Notes: a model not told the origin generated them from the sequence alone. Counted from the first letter of the stretch, positions 34,793-43,381 are shown. The stretch is DNA of 64,000 nucleotides from Streptomyces davaonensis JCM 4913 (GCF_000349325.1 NC_020504.1:930001-994000), one strand, 5' to 3'. A program made the numbers and translations.

Positions 34793-35920
34793 ATGCCAAG
34801 CAAGCCGACCGTCCGCCCCACCACTCCCCCCACGATCTGGCTGGCCCACGGCCGGCACACGGGCTCCTCCGCCGCCGAGGAGGTGATCCGGCGGTGTCTG
34901 CGGCGGCACAAGGACGACGGCCTCGTCGACGACTTCACGGAACCGGCCGAGGAGCGGCGCGCCGACGCGCTGGTCTTCGAGGCCCGCTGGCGGGTCGAGG
35001 ACACGGTGACCGTACGGGCCCGGGTGACCCTCTCGGACGCGGGAGCCTGGGTGCTGGCGGCCGAGGCCGAGCGCCCCTGGGATCCCCGCTGGCCCTCGCC
35101 CGCCACGCTGTTCTGGCCGTCGGATCCGGACACCGGCTGGGACCACGACCCGGTCACGGGTGGACGGATGCGCGGCCTCAATCCCCTCCCGGACGACGAG
35201 GAGGCCGCACGGCGCCTGCTCAAGGGCGCCGCCGGTGACGGCTGGGCCGTCCATGTCGTCCTCCACGAGGCGATGACCCCGGACCAGCGCGGGCGGACGC
35301 CGCTCGCGGGGATGCTGCCGCCGGGTCTGCGGCACCGTGTGGTCGAGCATCGCGCGGCCCCGCACCAGCTGCGCTGGGTGAACTGGGCGCTGCGGGCCAC
35401 CGGTGTGGAGGTGCCGCGGGGCGGCGCCGTGGTGCTGCCCGGCTCCCCGGCCCCGGCGGACTACGACGCGGCCGGGTTCGCCGTGCGCAGCGTCTTCCTG
35501 GACGGCTCCGAACCGGCCGAGCTGATCGCGGCCGTCACCCGGTACGCGGCTCTGGAGAAGCCACTGCCGACCGGCGCCGAGGAAGCCGTCACGGCCCTCC
35601 GCGAACGATGGACTCTGCTCACCCTCGAGGAGGAACTCGCCCGTGAGCGCGCTCTGGTGGCGATGTACGCCGAGGCGCTGGAGGCGATGACGCAGTCCCG
35701 GGACCTGTACCGGGAGGCCGCCGAGCAGGCCCATCAGGCGCTGGCCGCCTACCGGGAGTCGGTCGGCCCGCTGCCCGACCGGCAGCCACCGCCCGACTCC
35801 CCGCTCCAGCAACTGACCCGCACGTTCGGTCGGCTGAAGACCACCGCCCTCGCGCTGCGTCCGGGCCCTGCCCCGGAACCCGCCCGGGACGAAGAGCCCT
35901 CGGAACGCGGCACCGGCTGA
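34793..35920 (+). CDS. conserved-looking protein of unknown function
   Basis: A 375-residue soluble protein that I do not recognise. The N-terminal two thirds are mixed alpha/beta, with a Trp-rich middle (WDPRWPSPATLFWPSDPDTGWDHD split over residues about 100-125). The last third (about 265-340) is strongly helical with a Glu/Ala/Leu pattern (LEEELARERALVAMYAEALE) and is probably a coiled coil, followed by a Pro-rich charged tail. No signal peptide or membrane segment. Codon use is normal for the region. It stands alone between the lamin-tail gene and a convergent membrane-protein gene. The reading frame is supported by GC3 bias and an AGGA before the ATG. Confidence 0.7.
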   Translation: MPSKPTVRPTTPPTIWLAHGRHTGSSAAEEVIRRCLRRHKDDGLVDDFTEPAEERRADALVFEARWRVEDTVTVRARVTLSDAGAWVLAAEAERPWDPRWPSPATLFWPSDPDTGWDHDPVTGGRMRGLNPLPDDEEAARRLLKGAAGDGWAVHVVLHEAMTPDQRGRTPLAGMLPPGLRHRVVEHRAAPHQLRWVNWALRATGVEVPRGGAVVLPGSPAPADYDAAGFAVRSVFLDGSEPAELIAAVTRYAALEKPLPTGAEEAVTALRERWTLLTLEEELARERALVAMYAEALEAMTQSRDLYREAAEQAHQALAAYRESVGPLPDRQPPPDSPLQQLTRTFGRLKTTALALRPGPAPEPARDEEPSERGTG

Positions 35921-36124
35921 CGGCCGGTCCGGGCGGGTCCCACCGCGGCGGCGCCGCCGGGCGCCGTTCCGACCTCTCACACGCGCGGCCCCGCGCCCGG
36001 TCCCGGCACCACCGCCCGGACGCCTCGCCTGCGCAGCCCACCGGGGCGGCTTCGCGGGACGGACGCCACGCCGAAGTTTCCGCCGACGCGGCCCCCGCCC
36101 GTTCCGCACGACGCCGCGCCGACG

Positions 36125-37108
36125 TCACTCCGGCGCGGACCCCACCACCGCCGGCTCCCGGCGTTCCGGCTGCGCGGCCTGCGCCTTGCGGGACTGGCCA
36201 GGTGCCGTCAGGTGGACCAGCAGGGCCGTCAGGGCTGCCAGGGACGCGCAGACCGCCGCCGGTCCGGCCGCCCAGGCGGGGGCCAGGGTGAGGTCCAGCG
36301 CCCGGGACAGTCCCGTCGAGGGCAGCCGCCCGTCGAGGAGTTGGGCCGCGGCCAGCGCCGCCGGGACCAGGACCGCGCCTGCCAGGACCGGTGCCGTGAT
36401 CCGCAGCGTCAGCAGCAGGGCCACCGCCAGACACGCCACCGACATGCCGAGGGCGAGGGCGTAGACCCGCAGCGAGGATCCGTCCCGACCCAGCGGGAAG
36501 CAGGCCACCGCGCACACCACGAGGGCCGCGACGGTCAGCCGTCCCGGCCAGGTCGGTGGCCGGGGCGGCTGACCCGGTGTGAGGCTCCTCGGGGCCAGGC
36601 CCGCCACCGGCGGCTCCGGCGGGGGCTCGGGCAGCGGCGGGCGTTCGCGTTCCTCGGTGAGCCGGCGGATCAGTTCGACGAGTTCCTCCACCGGGCGTCC
36701 GGTGGCCGCCGCGCGGACGGCCTCCTGGCCGCAGTGCGGCTCCAGGTCGGTGCGGTGCAGCAGGGCCACCAGCCGCGTCACGTCCTCCAGCGAGCGCCTC
36801 TCGGCGGCGGCGCGGATCGTTTCGTCCGCGCTGTCGGCGGTGCGCGGCGGCCGGGTCAGCAGACCGACCAGGTGGGTCACGTCCTCCACGGAACGGTCCA
36901 CACCGACCGCGCGGAGCGCTTCGAGGGTGGCCCGGGCGTGCTCGGGCGAGCGTTCCAGCAAGGTGATGAGCTGGGCGACCTCTTCCACCGGCCGGTCGGC
37001 CACGGCGGCGTGCAGCAGCCCGCCGACCGGGTCCTGGCCGACGGGCTCGGGCGGGGCGGAGGGTATGTCGGGGTCTTGCGAGGTGGGTGTTGAAGAGCGG
37101 GTGGTCAT
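36125..37108 (-). CDS. membrane protein with four helical repeats
   Basis: A 327-residue protein. Residues about 30-165 hold four copies of a 37-40 residue helical unit of form A-x-x-RPVEEVxxLIxLL: AVADRPVEEVAQLITLLE, GVDRSVEDVTHLVGLLT, AAERRSLEDVTRLVALLH and AATGRPVEELVELIRRLT. A Pro-rich linker (about 170-200) leads to four hydrophobic segments in the C-terminal half. The C-terminal tail is short and charged. This suggests a cytoplasmic repeat domain tethered to the membrane, perhaps for protein binding. ATG 37108 has GGAG upstream. Function unknown; not part of an obvious operon. Confidence 0.8.
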   Translation of the reverse strand: MTTRSSTPTSQDPDIPSAPPEPVGQDPVGGLLHAAVADRPVEEVAQLITLLERSPEHARATLEALRAVGVDRSVEDVTHLVGLLTRPPRTADSADETIRAAAERRSLEDVTRLVALLHRTDLEPHCGQEAVRAAATGRPVEELVELIRRLTEERERPPLPEPPPEPPVAGLAPRSLTPGQPPRPPTWPGRLTVAALVVCAVACFPLGRDGSSLRVYALALGMSVACLAVALLLTLRITAPVLAGAVLVPAALAAAQLLDGRLPSTGLSRALDLTLAPAWAAGPAAVCASLAALTALLVHLTAPGQSRKAQAAQPERREPAVVGSAPE

Positions 37109-37394
37109 GCTCGGCTCCAGGGAAGGGTTTCTGCCGTTGCTTCGCCCCCGAAGCGACACGCGGCTGTACGGAGTCCATTACTAAGCGTTGCCGTCCGGAC
37201 CCGCCACCGGAGTGGGCCGAGCGCATGAGCGCCCACCCCACAGCCCCCTCCACCACCGCTCCGCCGGACGCTCGGCTGCTCCGGTTGGCGCACTCGGGCC
37301 TTACGCGCGCCGGAGCCGGGAATCCGTCAGGAGAGGCGTGCGTGCAGCACCGTCCACGGGCTCCCGCGCGCGCCCCGGACCGAAGGAGGGCTCG

Positions 37395-37718
37395 GTGGAC
37401 TCGACCACAGTGGTGCTCGTCGGTGCCGCGCTCCTCGCGGCAATGGTGCTGGCCGTGGCCGTAGCGGTGCTGGTCCGGCTGGTGCGGACCCGGCGCCAAC
37501 TCCGGCGCGCGGGACTGCCGACCGGGCCCCGCTGGGTCTTCTGGGGAGCCCTCGCGTACTTCGTACTACCGGCCGATCTACTCCCCGATCCGGTGTACTT
37601 GGACGATATCGGCGTACTTCTGCTCGCCCTCCGCGCCCTGCGCGGGTCCGCCGAACGGCGTGTCCCCGGGGCCTCGTCCATGCCCGTACGGGCCGGTCGG
37701 CGCGGTGCCGGCGGCTGA
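37395..37718 (+). CDS. small membrane protein, DUF1232 (YkvA-like)
   Basis: A 107-residue protein. TM1 spans residues about 5-27, followed by a basic loop and a YFVLPADLLPDPVYLDDIGVL segment, the DUF1232/YkvA signature (YxxxPxDxxPD...DD). GTG 37395 is preceded by GAAGGAGGG, a very strong site that fixes the start. DUF1232 proteins are small membrane proteins of unknown role. The C-terminal 25 residues are low-complexity. Confidence 0.8.
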   Translation: MDSTTVVLVGAALLAAMVLAVAVAVLVRLVRTRRQLRRAGLPTGPRWVFWGALAYFVLPADLLPDPVYLDDIGVLLLALRALRGSAERRVPGASSMPVRAGRRGAGG

Positions 37719-37791
37719 GGCGCGTGTGGCCCAACGGGCCTTCTGGGACCGGCAGTCGGGCAGTCGATCCATCGACAATTACGGAGAGTAA

Positions 37792-37819
37792 GGAAACCAA
37801 CCACCCGTTCGATTCGTAT
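37792..37819 (+). promoter_or_regulatory. candidate ECF-sigma promoter of the graspetide locus
   Basis: GGAAAC, a 17-bp gap and CGTAT form an arrangement like promoters of extracytoplasmic-function sigma factors. It lies about 95 bp before the precursor start in an AT-richer patch. The -10 match is approximate. Confidence 0.3.
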
Positions 37820-37912
37820 AAGTGGGTGGAAGCCGAAGGAAGTCGGCGGACCGAGCGACGTCCCAGGGTGGGTGGCGCGCTCGATCGAAGCAGCACCGGC
37901 GAGGGAGAGACG

Positions 37913-38104
37913 ATGCAACCGTTCGCGCTCAACTACGCACGTCCGGCAGCGGACACGCAGGCCACGGCCGGCTACGCCTACGACTCCGGACTTCAGTTGA
38001 ACGTGACCCCGGACGGGCGGATCGCCGCACGCGACCACGCCCTGCTGAGAGAGCTGGGGACGACGACGTCCACGGCGGGCTCCAAGACGCACTTCGACGA
38101 CTGA
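37913..38104 (+). CDS. tgmA: ATP-grasp-modified RiPP precursor (graspetide)
   Basis: A 63-residue precursor peptide. The leader begins MQPFALNYARP and contains the recognition-like block YDSGLQLNVTPDGR (residues 23-36), as in actinobacterial ATP-grasp-modified RiPPs of the SAV_5884 group. The core is the C-terminal end, GTTTSTAGSKTHFDD (49-63): Thr50, Thr51, Thr52, Ser53, Thr54, Ser57 and Thr59 are possible acceptors, Lys58 an alternative amide acceptor, and Asp62/Asp63 the donors. The ATP-grasp ligase should join side chains into omega-ester or amide rings. GAGGGAGAG precedes the ATG. The ligase gene starts 17 bp downstream. Product and activity unknown; many related peptides are protease inhibitors. 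Confidence 0.85.
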   Translation: MQPFALNYARPAADTQATAGYAYDSGLQLNVTPDGRIAARDHALLRELGTTTSTAGSKTHFDD

Positions 38105-38121
38105 ACGCGGAACCCGCCACG

Positions 38122-39105
38122 ATGACCGTGTTGATTCTGACCACCGAAGAGGACGTCACCGCCGACATGGTGGTGGTGCACCTCAACGCCTGTGCGGTGC
38201 CGGTGGTCCGGCTCGATCCCGCCGACCTGACCGATGGGGCGGCGCTGTCCGGCGAGTATGTGCACGGCACCTTCCGAGGCCATCTGTCGTCCGGGGGGCG
38301 ACTGGTGAGCCTGGACGGGCTGCGCTCGGTGTGGGTGCGCCGGCCGGGGATCCCGGCGGCCCGGGCGGCGCGCCCGTCTGCCTGGCTGACCGAGGAGTCC
38401 GCGCAGGCGCTGTACGGCATGCTGCGCGCCGGTGGCCCCCGGTGGATGAACGACCCCGATGCCGCCCACCGCGCCCGGCACAAGCCCTGGCAGCTCCGGC
38501 TGGCGCAGAGCTGCGGGCTGCCGGTGCCGGCCACCCTCATCACCACGTTCCCGCAGGCCGCCCGGGAGTTCGCCGACCGCTACCCGGACCTGGTCGTCAA
38601 GCCGGTCTCCGGGGCCCATCCGCAGGACCCGCCGCGGGCGGTGCCGACCAGCAGGGTCGCCCCGGACGCCGACTTCACCGCGGTCGCCTTCGGCCCCACC
38701 CTGTTGCAGCGGCGCGTCGTCAAGCGGGCCGACATCCGGCTCACCGCGGTGGGCGAGCGACTGCTGGCCGCCCGTAAGCCCGTGGCGGCGGACGCGCCCC
38801 CGGACGAGGTGGACGTCCGGTTCGCCTCGACCACCGCACCCTGGCAGCCGGTCGAGGTGCCGCCGCGCATCGCCGAGAGTGTGCACGCCTATCTGCGGGG
38901 CGCCGAACTGGCCTACGGTGCCTTCGACTTCGTCGAGGACGCCGACGGGACCTGGTGGTTCCTGGAGTGCAATCAGTCGGGGCAGTTCGGGTTCGTGGAG
39001 GTGGACACCGGGCAGCCGATCGCGCGGACCATAGCCGAGTGGCTGTCCCGGCCCACGGCTCCCCGGCCGACGCGGCTCAACGGCGCGAACTCGGCGGTCC
39101 GCTGA
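38122..39105 (+). CDS. tgmB: ATP-grasp graspetide ligase (SAV_5884-family maturase)
   Basis: A 327-residue ATP-grasp enzyme. The N-terminal domain starts MTVLILTTEEDVTADMVV, as in the SAV_5884-type ribosomal peptide maturases. ATP-binding residues include Lys in DLVVKPVSG, and the metal site is WWFLECNQSGQFGFVE near the C-terminus. The enzyme would activate Asp/Glu side chains of the precursor as acyl phosphates and join them to Thr, Ser or Lys. It starts 17 bp after the precursor and forms a two-gene unit. The methyltransferase (PIMT-like, TgmC) found in some related loci is not present here. Its stop is 1 bp from the stop of the small convergent gene. Confidence 0.9.
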   Translation: MTVLILTTEEDVTADMVVVHLNACAVPVVRLDPADLTDGAALSGEYVHGTFRGHLSSGGRLVSLDGLRSVWVRRPGIPAARAARPSAWLTEESAQALYGMLRAGGPRWMNDPDAAHRARHKPWQLRLAQSCGLPVPATLITTFPQAAREFADRYPDLVVKPVSGAHPQDPPRAVPTSRVAPDADFTAVAFGPTLLQRRVVKRADIRLTAVGERLLAARKPVAADAPPDEVDVRFASTTAPWQPVEVPPRIAESVHAYLRGAELAYGAFDFVEDADGTWWFLECNQSGQFGFVEVDTGQPIARTIAEWLSRPTAPRPTRLNGANSAVR

Positions 39106-39106
39106 G

Positions 39107-39316
39107 TCAGAGCTGCGATCCGGGCGGCAGCGCCGAACGCTGCCAGCCGGCGCCCGGGTTGGCGGGCCGTTCGGCGGGCGGGGCGCCGAAGGCCTGGAGC
39201 GGCCGCATGACGAACTCCAGTTCCCTGCTGACGCGTTCGGCCTCCCGGCGCACCTGCGTGGGAACGTCGCCGCGCTCCGAGATCAGTCGGTCGTAAATGG
39301 GAGAATCCTGGAACAC
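39107..39316 (-). CDS. small conserved-looking protein
   Basis: A 69-residue protein starting at GTG 39316. The N-terminal half, FQDSPIYDRLISERGDVP followed by an amphipathic helix (VRREAERVSRELEFVM), looks structured; the C-terminal half is Pro/Gly/Ala-rich. It faces the ATP-grasp gene tail to tail with 1 bp between stops. I recall similar short proteins in Streptomyces but no function. The ribosome site is weak, so the start is uncertain. Confidence 0.5.
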   Translation of the reverse strand: MFQDSPIYDRLISERGDVPTQVRREAERVSRELEFVMRPLQAFGAPPAERPANPGAGWQRSALPPGSQL

Positions 39317-39465
39317 CCGTCAACGCGCCTTTCGTATCGCGGCCCATCCACATGGGCACGACCGCCGAGTGTAAGCGCCCAGGCACACGGGGGTGCTAAT
39401 TCCGGGATCGGGCTTGACGAGGGACGATCAGGCGCTACGGCGGACTCGGGGGCGCTCGTGCCGGG

Positions 39466-39915
39466 TCACGCGCCGGTCGTGGAGCCCGGCCGGACGATCA
39501 TGAGCACGGTGACGGTCGCCCACAGCAGGTTGAAGATGCCGGTGAACATGGCCAGCTGGACGGTCCCGGACCGGTCGACGGTCTCCTCCGCCGCGAGCTG
39601 CTCCAGGATCTCGTCCTGACGGGGCAGGACGAACGCCACCAGGACGCCCGCGGCCACCGCCGTGAGGGTCATGGACGTGACGAGCCACGCGTCGCCCAGG
39701 ACACCCATCGAGGCGGCGGTGGCAAAGCCCAACAGGGGAACGGCGAGGCCGATCCCGGAGTAGACCCGGCAGATCCGGTGCAGCAGCCGGACGGTGTCGA
39801 GCCGGCCCTCCTTGGCGGTGCGCGCCGCCGGCGGAAACATGCTGCCGGCCACGGTGACCGGGCCGACGGCCACGATCGCGGCCAGGACGTGCAGGGTGAG
39901 CAGGAACTTCGTCAT
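39466..39915 (-). CDS. small integral membrane protein (DUF2269-like)
   Basis: A 149-residue protein with four hydrophobic segments: FLLTLHVLAAIVAVGPVTVAG, VYSGIGLAVPLLGFATAAS, WLVTSMTLTAVAAGVLVAFV and FTGIFNLLWATVTVLMIV. A His in the first helix (TLHVLAAI) and the four-helix layout are similar to DUF2269 and related predicted haem-binding or transport proteins. It is divergent from the GlxA-type regulator with 197 bp between starts and may be its target. Function unknown. Confidence 0.75.
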   Translation of the reverse strand: MTKFLLTLHVLAAIVAVGPVTVAGSMFPPAARTAKEGRLDTVRLLHRICRVYSGIGLAVPLLGFATAASMGVLGDAWLVTSMTLTAVAAGVLVAFVLPRQDEILEQLAAEETVDRSGTVQLAMFTGIFNLLWATVTVLMIVRPGSTTGA

Positions 39916-40112
39916 CAGCGGGCGTCCGCCTCCGTGCCAGGGGATGTGCTGGGGTACGCGGCCACGCTAGGAGCGGTCCGGGTGATCGCACAGTGGCGGA
40001 AGTGACAGCTTCCGACGGATTCTCGCCAACAGGGCTGCGCTGGGCCTCCGGGCCGGGCGACGGCTGGACCTGCCTTCATACCCTCGGCGGGAACCCGCCT
40101 ATCGTGGCCGTC

Positions 40113-41072
40113 ATGCACACCGTGGCGATCCTGGTCCTCGACGACGTGGTGCCGTTCGACATGGCGGCACCCATGCAGGTGTTCGACTGGACACGGCTGC
40201 CGGACGGCCGCCCCGCCTACCGGGTCCGCCTGTGCGCCGAGACCCCACAGGTACGCGCCGACTGCGGCTTCGCCCTGCGGGTGGACCGCGGCCTGGAGGC
40301 GCTGGCGGAGGCGGACACGATCATCGTGCCGGGCCGCGCCGAGGGCGCCCCGCCGCCCTCCGAGCCGGTCCTGGCCGCGCTGCGCCGGGCCGCCGAGGCC
40401 GGTACCCGGATCGCGTCGGTGTGCGTGGGCGCGTTCGTGCTGGCGGAGGCCGGGCTGCTGGACGGGCTGCGCGCCACCACCCACTGGGTGGCCGCCGACC
40501 TGCTGGCCCGCGACTATCCGCGGGTGGAGGTGCAGCCGGACGTGCTGTACGTCGACAACGGCCAGATCCTCACCTCCGCCGGGGCCGCCGCCGCCCTGGA
40601 CATGTGCCTGCACATGATCCGCCGCGACCTCGGCTCGGCGGTCGCCGCCGACGCCGCGCGAATGTCCGTGATGCCGCTCGAACGGGAGGGCGGACAGGCC
40701 CAGTTCATCGTGCACGAGCACCCGCCTGTGCCCCGGGGCTCGACCCTGGAGCCACTGCTGGACTGGGTCGAGGACCATCTGTCCGAGGAGATCACCCTCG
40801 CGGCACTGGCGTCCCGTTCGGGGATGAGCGAGCGCACCTTCAGCCGCCGCTTCCGCGAGCAGACCGGGACCACGCCCTTGCAGTGGCTGCTGCGGGCGCG
40901 GGTGCGGCGGGCCCAGTACCTGCTGGAGAACAGCGACCACTCCGTCGAACGGATCGCCGGGCAGGCCGGTTTCGGCTCGCCCACCGCGTTCCGGGAGCGG
41001 TTCCGCAAGGTCGTGGGCACCACGCCGTACGCCTATCGCACGGCCTTCCGCACGAAGACCGCACAAGCCTGA
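40113..41072 (+). CDS. GlxA-family AraC-type regulator with DJ-1/PfpI domain
   Basis: A 319-residue regulator. Residues about 1-185 are a DJ-1/PfpI-like domain: VAILVLDDVVPFDMAAP opens the fold, and the elbow ASVCVGAFVLAEAGLLDG has Cys in the usual nucleophile place. Residues about 215-315 are the AraC DNA-binding domain with two helix-turn-helix motifs (ITLAALASRSGMSERTFSRR and VERIAGQAGFGSPTAFRERF). Such regulators often control catabolism of N-containing compounds or stress genes. ATG 40113 lacks a clear ribosome site and the message may be leaderless. Divergent from the DUF2269-like gene. Confidence 0.87.
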   Translation: MHTVAILVLDDVVPFDMAAPMQVFDWTRLPDGRPAYRVRLCAETPQVRADCGFALRVDRGLEALAEADTIIVPGRAEGAPPPSEPVLAALRRAAEAGTRIASVCVGAFVLAEAGLLDGLRATTHWVAADLLARDYPRVEVQPDVLYVDNGQILTSAGAAAALDMCLHMIRRDLGSAVAADAARMSVMPLEREGGQAQFIVHEHPPVPRGSTLEPLLDWVEDHLSEEITLAALASRSGMSERTFSRRFREQTGTTPLQWLLRARVRRAQYLLENSDHSVERIAGQAGFGSPTAFRERFRKVVGTTPYAYRTAFRTKTAQA

Positions 41073-41171
41073 CAGGAGTTCGAAGGGACCGGGTGAGAAA
41101 TCACCCGAGTCCCCCGGCGCCGCTCGCCGTTGGACAAGGGGCATCCCCCATCGCACGGACGGTGTACGCCC

Positions 41172-41540
41172 ATGAACAGCTCCAGCCGCCTCCTCGCCAC
41201 CCTCTACGTCGCCACCAGCGCCGGGCTCGCCTGGACCGCGGTCCTCGAGTACTGGTACGGCCCGATGTGGGCCGCGTGTCTGTTCGCGGCCGCCAGCATC
41301 GTCCCGGTCATCGCGGTGGTGCGGGAGAGCGTGATCGGCGACCAGCGCCGGGCCCTGGCCGACTGGGCCCGGCGGGCGACGGTGCCCGGCCCGTCCGGCG
41401 CCGGGCCGGACCCGGACGCCGCCGAGGACATCGTGCGCGCCGAACTCGACGGCGCCTGCTGCGAGCGCTGGTGGACCAGCCTCGGCTGCGACCACGACCG
41501 CAGCTGTCCGCACCGTATCCCCCGCAGCAGCGCGGCCTGA
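41172..41540 (+). CDS. small membrane protein with Cys-rich tail
   Basis: A 122-residue protein. Two hydrophobic segments lie near the N-terminus (LLATLYVATSAGLAWTAVL and MWAACLFAAASIVPVIAVV). A soluble tail follows, whose last 30 residues contain four cysteines and two histidines (ACCERWW, LGCDHD, SCPHR), a possible metal-binding or disulfide knot. It is convergent with the ABC exporter; the gap holds a possible shared terminator. Function unknown. Confidence 0.7.
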   Translation: MNSSSRLLATLYVATSAGLAWTAVLEYWYGPMWAACLFAAASIVPVIAVVRESVIGDQRRALADWARRATVPGPSGAGPDPDAAEDIVRAELDGACCERWWTSLGCDHDRSCPHRIPRSSAA

Positions 41541-41571
41541 CGGCGCACCGGGGCGGAAACGGTCCGTCAGG
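41536..41571. terminator. possible bidirectional terminator
   Basis: CCTGACGG and CCGTCAGG form an 8-bp inverted repeat with a 20-nt loop that includes both facing stop codons (TGA 41538-41540 and the reverse stop at 41567-41569). It could end both messages; the long loop makes it weak. Confidence 0.35.
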
Positions 41572-43336
41572 CGACCTGGCCGCTGTGCAGCGCGGTGTAG
41601 GCGCCGCCCCGCTGCAGGAGCTCCTCGTGGGTGCCGGCCTCCTCGATACGGCCGTCGGCCATGACCACGATGCGGTCGGCGCCACGCACGGTGGACAGGC
41701 GGTGCGCCACGACGAACGTGGTGCGGCCGCGCATCAGCCGGGCGAGCGCCTGCTGCACCAGCGCCTCGGAGCGGGTGTCCAGCGCCGAGGTCGCCTCGTC
41801 CAGGATCAGCACCCTGGGATCCCGGATCAGGGCACGGGCGATGGCCAGGCGCTGGCGCTGGCCGCCGGAGAGGCGGGCGCCGCGCTCCCCCACCAGGGTG
41901 CCCAGGCCCTGCGGCAGCCGGTCGACGAACTCCAGCGCGTTGGCGTCCCGCAGGGCCGCGCGCACGCTCTCCTCGTCGGCGTCGTCCATGCCGTAGGCGA
42001 CGTTCTCGCGGACCGTGCCGTCGAACAGGATCGACTCCTGCGGGACGACCGAGACGAAGCGCCGGTAGGTGCGCAGGTCGAGGGTGTTCATGTCGGTGCC
42101 GTCGAGGAGGATCCGGCCGGTGGTGGGGCGGATGAAACCGATGACGAGGTTCAGCACGGTGGACTTGCCCGCACCGGAGGCACCGACCAGGGCGACGGTC
42201 TCGCCGGGCTCGACCGTCAGGTCGACGTCGCGGACCGCGGCGCGGCCTTCGTCGTCGTAGGCGTGCGCGACGTTCTCGAAGGTGACGGCGCCGCGCAGCT
42301 CACGGAGTTCGGCCTTGCCCGCGTTGTCCTCCAGCTCGGGCGCCTGAAGCACCTCGCCGACCGAGCGGACCGACTCAAGTCCCTTGGTGATGACGGGCGC
42401 GAGACTCGCGAGGGTGGTCGTGGAGTTGGTGAGGGTGGTCAGGAAGGCGCTGAGCATCACGACGTCGCCGGGGGTGACGCCCCAGACGCCGTAGTACGAG
42501 ATCAGGGCCGCGCCGGCGAGGACCAGCACGCCGACCACGTTGAGGACCACCCAGGCCAGCGAGCCGAACCGGCCGTTGACCAGGTCCAGGCGCATCCCGG
42601 AGGTCAGCAGCCGGTGCAGGGTGCCGTCCATCCGGCGCAGGGCCTTGCCCTCCAGACCGTGGGCGCGGGTGACCGGGATGAGCCGGGTCATCTCGGTGAC
42701 GCGGGAGGAGAGGGTCTCGACCTCGTGGCGGAAGTGTTCGTTGTGGGTGCGCAGCCGCGCCCTGAGGCGGGCGACGACGAGCGCGGCGGCGGGCACCACG
42801 ACGAGGAAGACGGGCAGGAACTCCGGTGTGCGGAAGCCGATGATGACCAGGCCGCCGATGAGCACGGTGGTCGCGCCGAGCCCCATCTCGGCGGTCTGCT
42901 GCACCATTTGCTCGACCGTCTCCACATCGCGTACGACCTTGGCCTGGAGCACTCCGGCGCTGACCCGGGAGTGGTAGCCGATGGAGAGCTGCTGCATCCG
43001 GGTGCAGAGCGCGGAGCGCAGGGCCGTGCCCATGCGGCGGACGCTGCCGTAGAGGAGGCGTACGTAAAGCACGTGCAGGGGGTAGTTGACCAGCAGGATG
43101 AACATGATCAGGCCGGTGCTGAGCCAGAGTCTGCTGATCGGGTGGTGGGCGACCACGGTGTCGATGATCTCCGCGGTCACCAGGGGCAGCAGCCAGATGG
43201 GGCTGTGCTTGACGGTGAACACGCCGACCGCCGCGATGAGTTGACGGCGGTCGGCACGGAGCAGGTAGGCGAGGGTGCGGACGGGGTGCTCGCCTCGATA
43301 GCGGTGGTCGAGCGGTCTTTCCATCGGCGAGGCCAC
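41567..43336 (-). CDS. ABC exporter, fused permease and ATPase
   Basis: A 589-residue half-transporter. The N-terminal six-helix exporter domain (about 30-320) includes the coupling region around SAGVLQAKVVRDVETVEQM. The ATPase has Walker A GASGAGKST, signature LSGGQRQRLAIARAL, Walker B VLILDEATSALDT and the H-loop VAHRLSTV. Two such chains should form an exporter, probably of a lipid, drug or peptide. GTG 43336 has GGAAGGA at good distance; ATG 43324 is an alternative. No partner subunit is nearby. Upstream lie twin LacI-like operators, which suggests control by a carbohydrate-type repressor. Confidence 0.9.
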   Translation of the reverse strand: MASPMERPLDHRYRGEHPVRTLAYLLRADRRQLIAAVGVFTVKHSPIWLLPLVTAEIIDTVVAHHPISRLWLSTGLIMFILLVNYPLHVLYVRLLYGSVRRMGTALRSALCTRMQQLSIGYHSRVSAGVLQAKVVRDVETVEQMVQQTAEMGLGATTVLIGGLVIIGFRTPEFLPVFLVVVPAAALVVARLRARLRTHNEHFRHEVETLSSRVTEMTRLIPVTRAHGLEGKALRRMDGTLHRLLTSGMRLDLVNGRFGSLAWVVLNVVGVLVLAGAALISYYGVWGVTPGDVVMLSAFLTTLTNSTTTLASLAPVITKGLESVRSVGEVLQAPELEDNAGKAELRELRGAVTFENVAHAYDDEGRAAVRDVDLTVEPGETVALVGASGAGKSTVLNLVIGFIRPTTGRILLDGTDMNTLDLRTYRRFVSVVPQESILFDGTVRENVAYGMDDADEESVRAALRDANALEFVDRLPQGLGTLVGERGARLSGGQRQRLAIARALIRDPRVLILDEATSALDTRSEALVQQALARLMRGRTTFVVAHRLSTVRGADRIVVMADGRIEEAGTHEELLQRGGAYTALHSGQVA

Positions 43337-43381
43337 GGGCGGGGGTCCTTCCCAGGGTTCGGGGTGAGCGGACGAGGGTGG

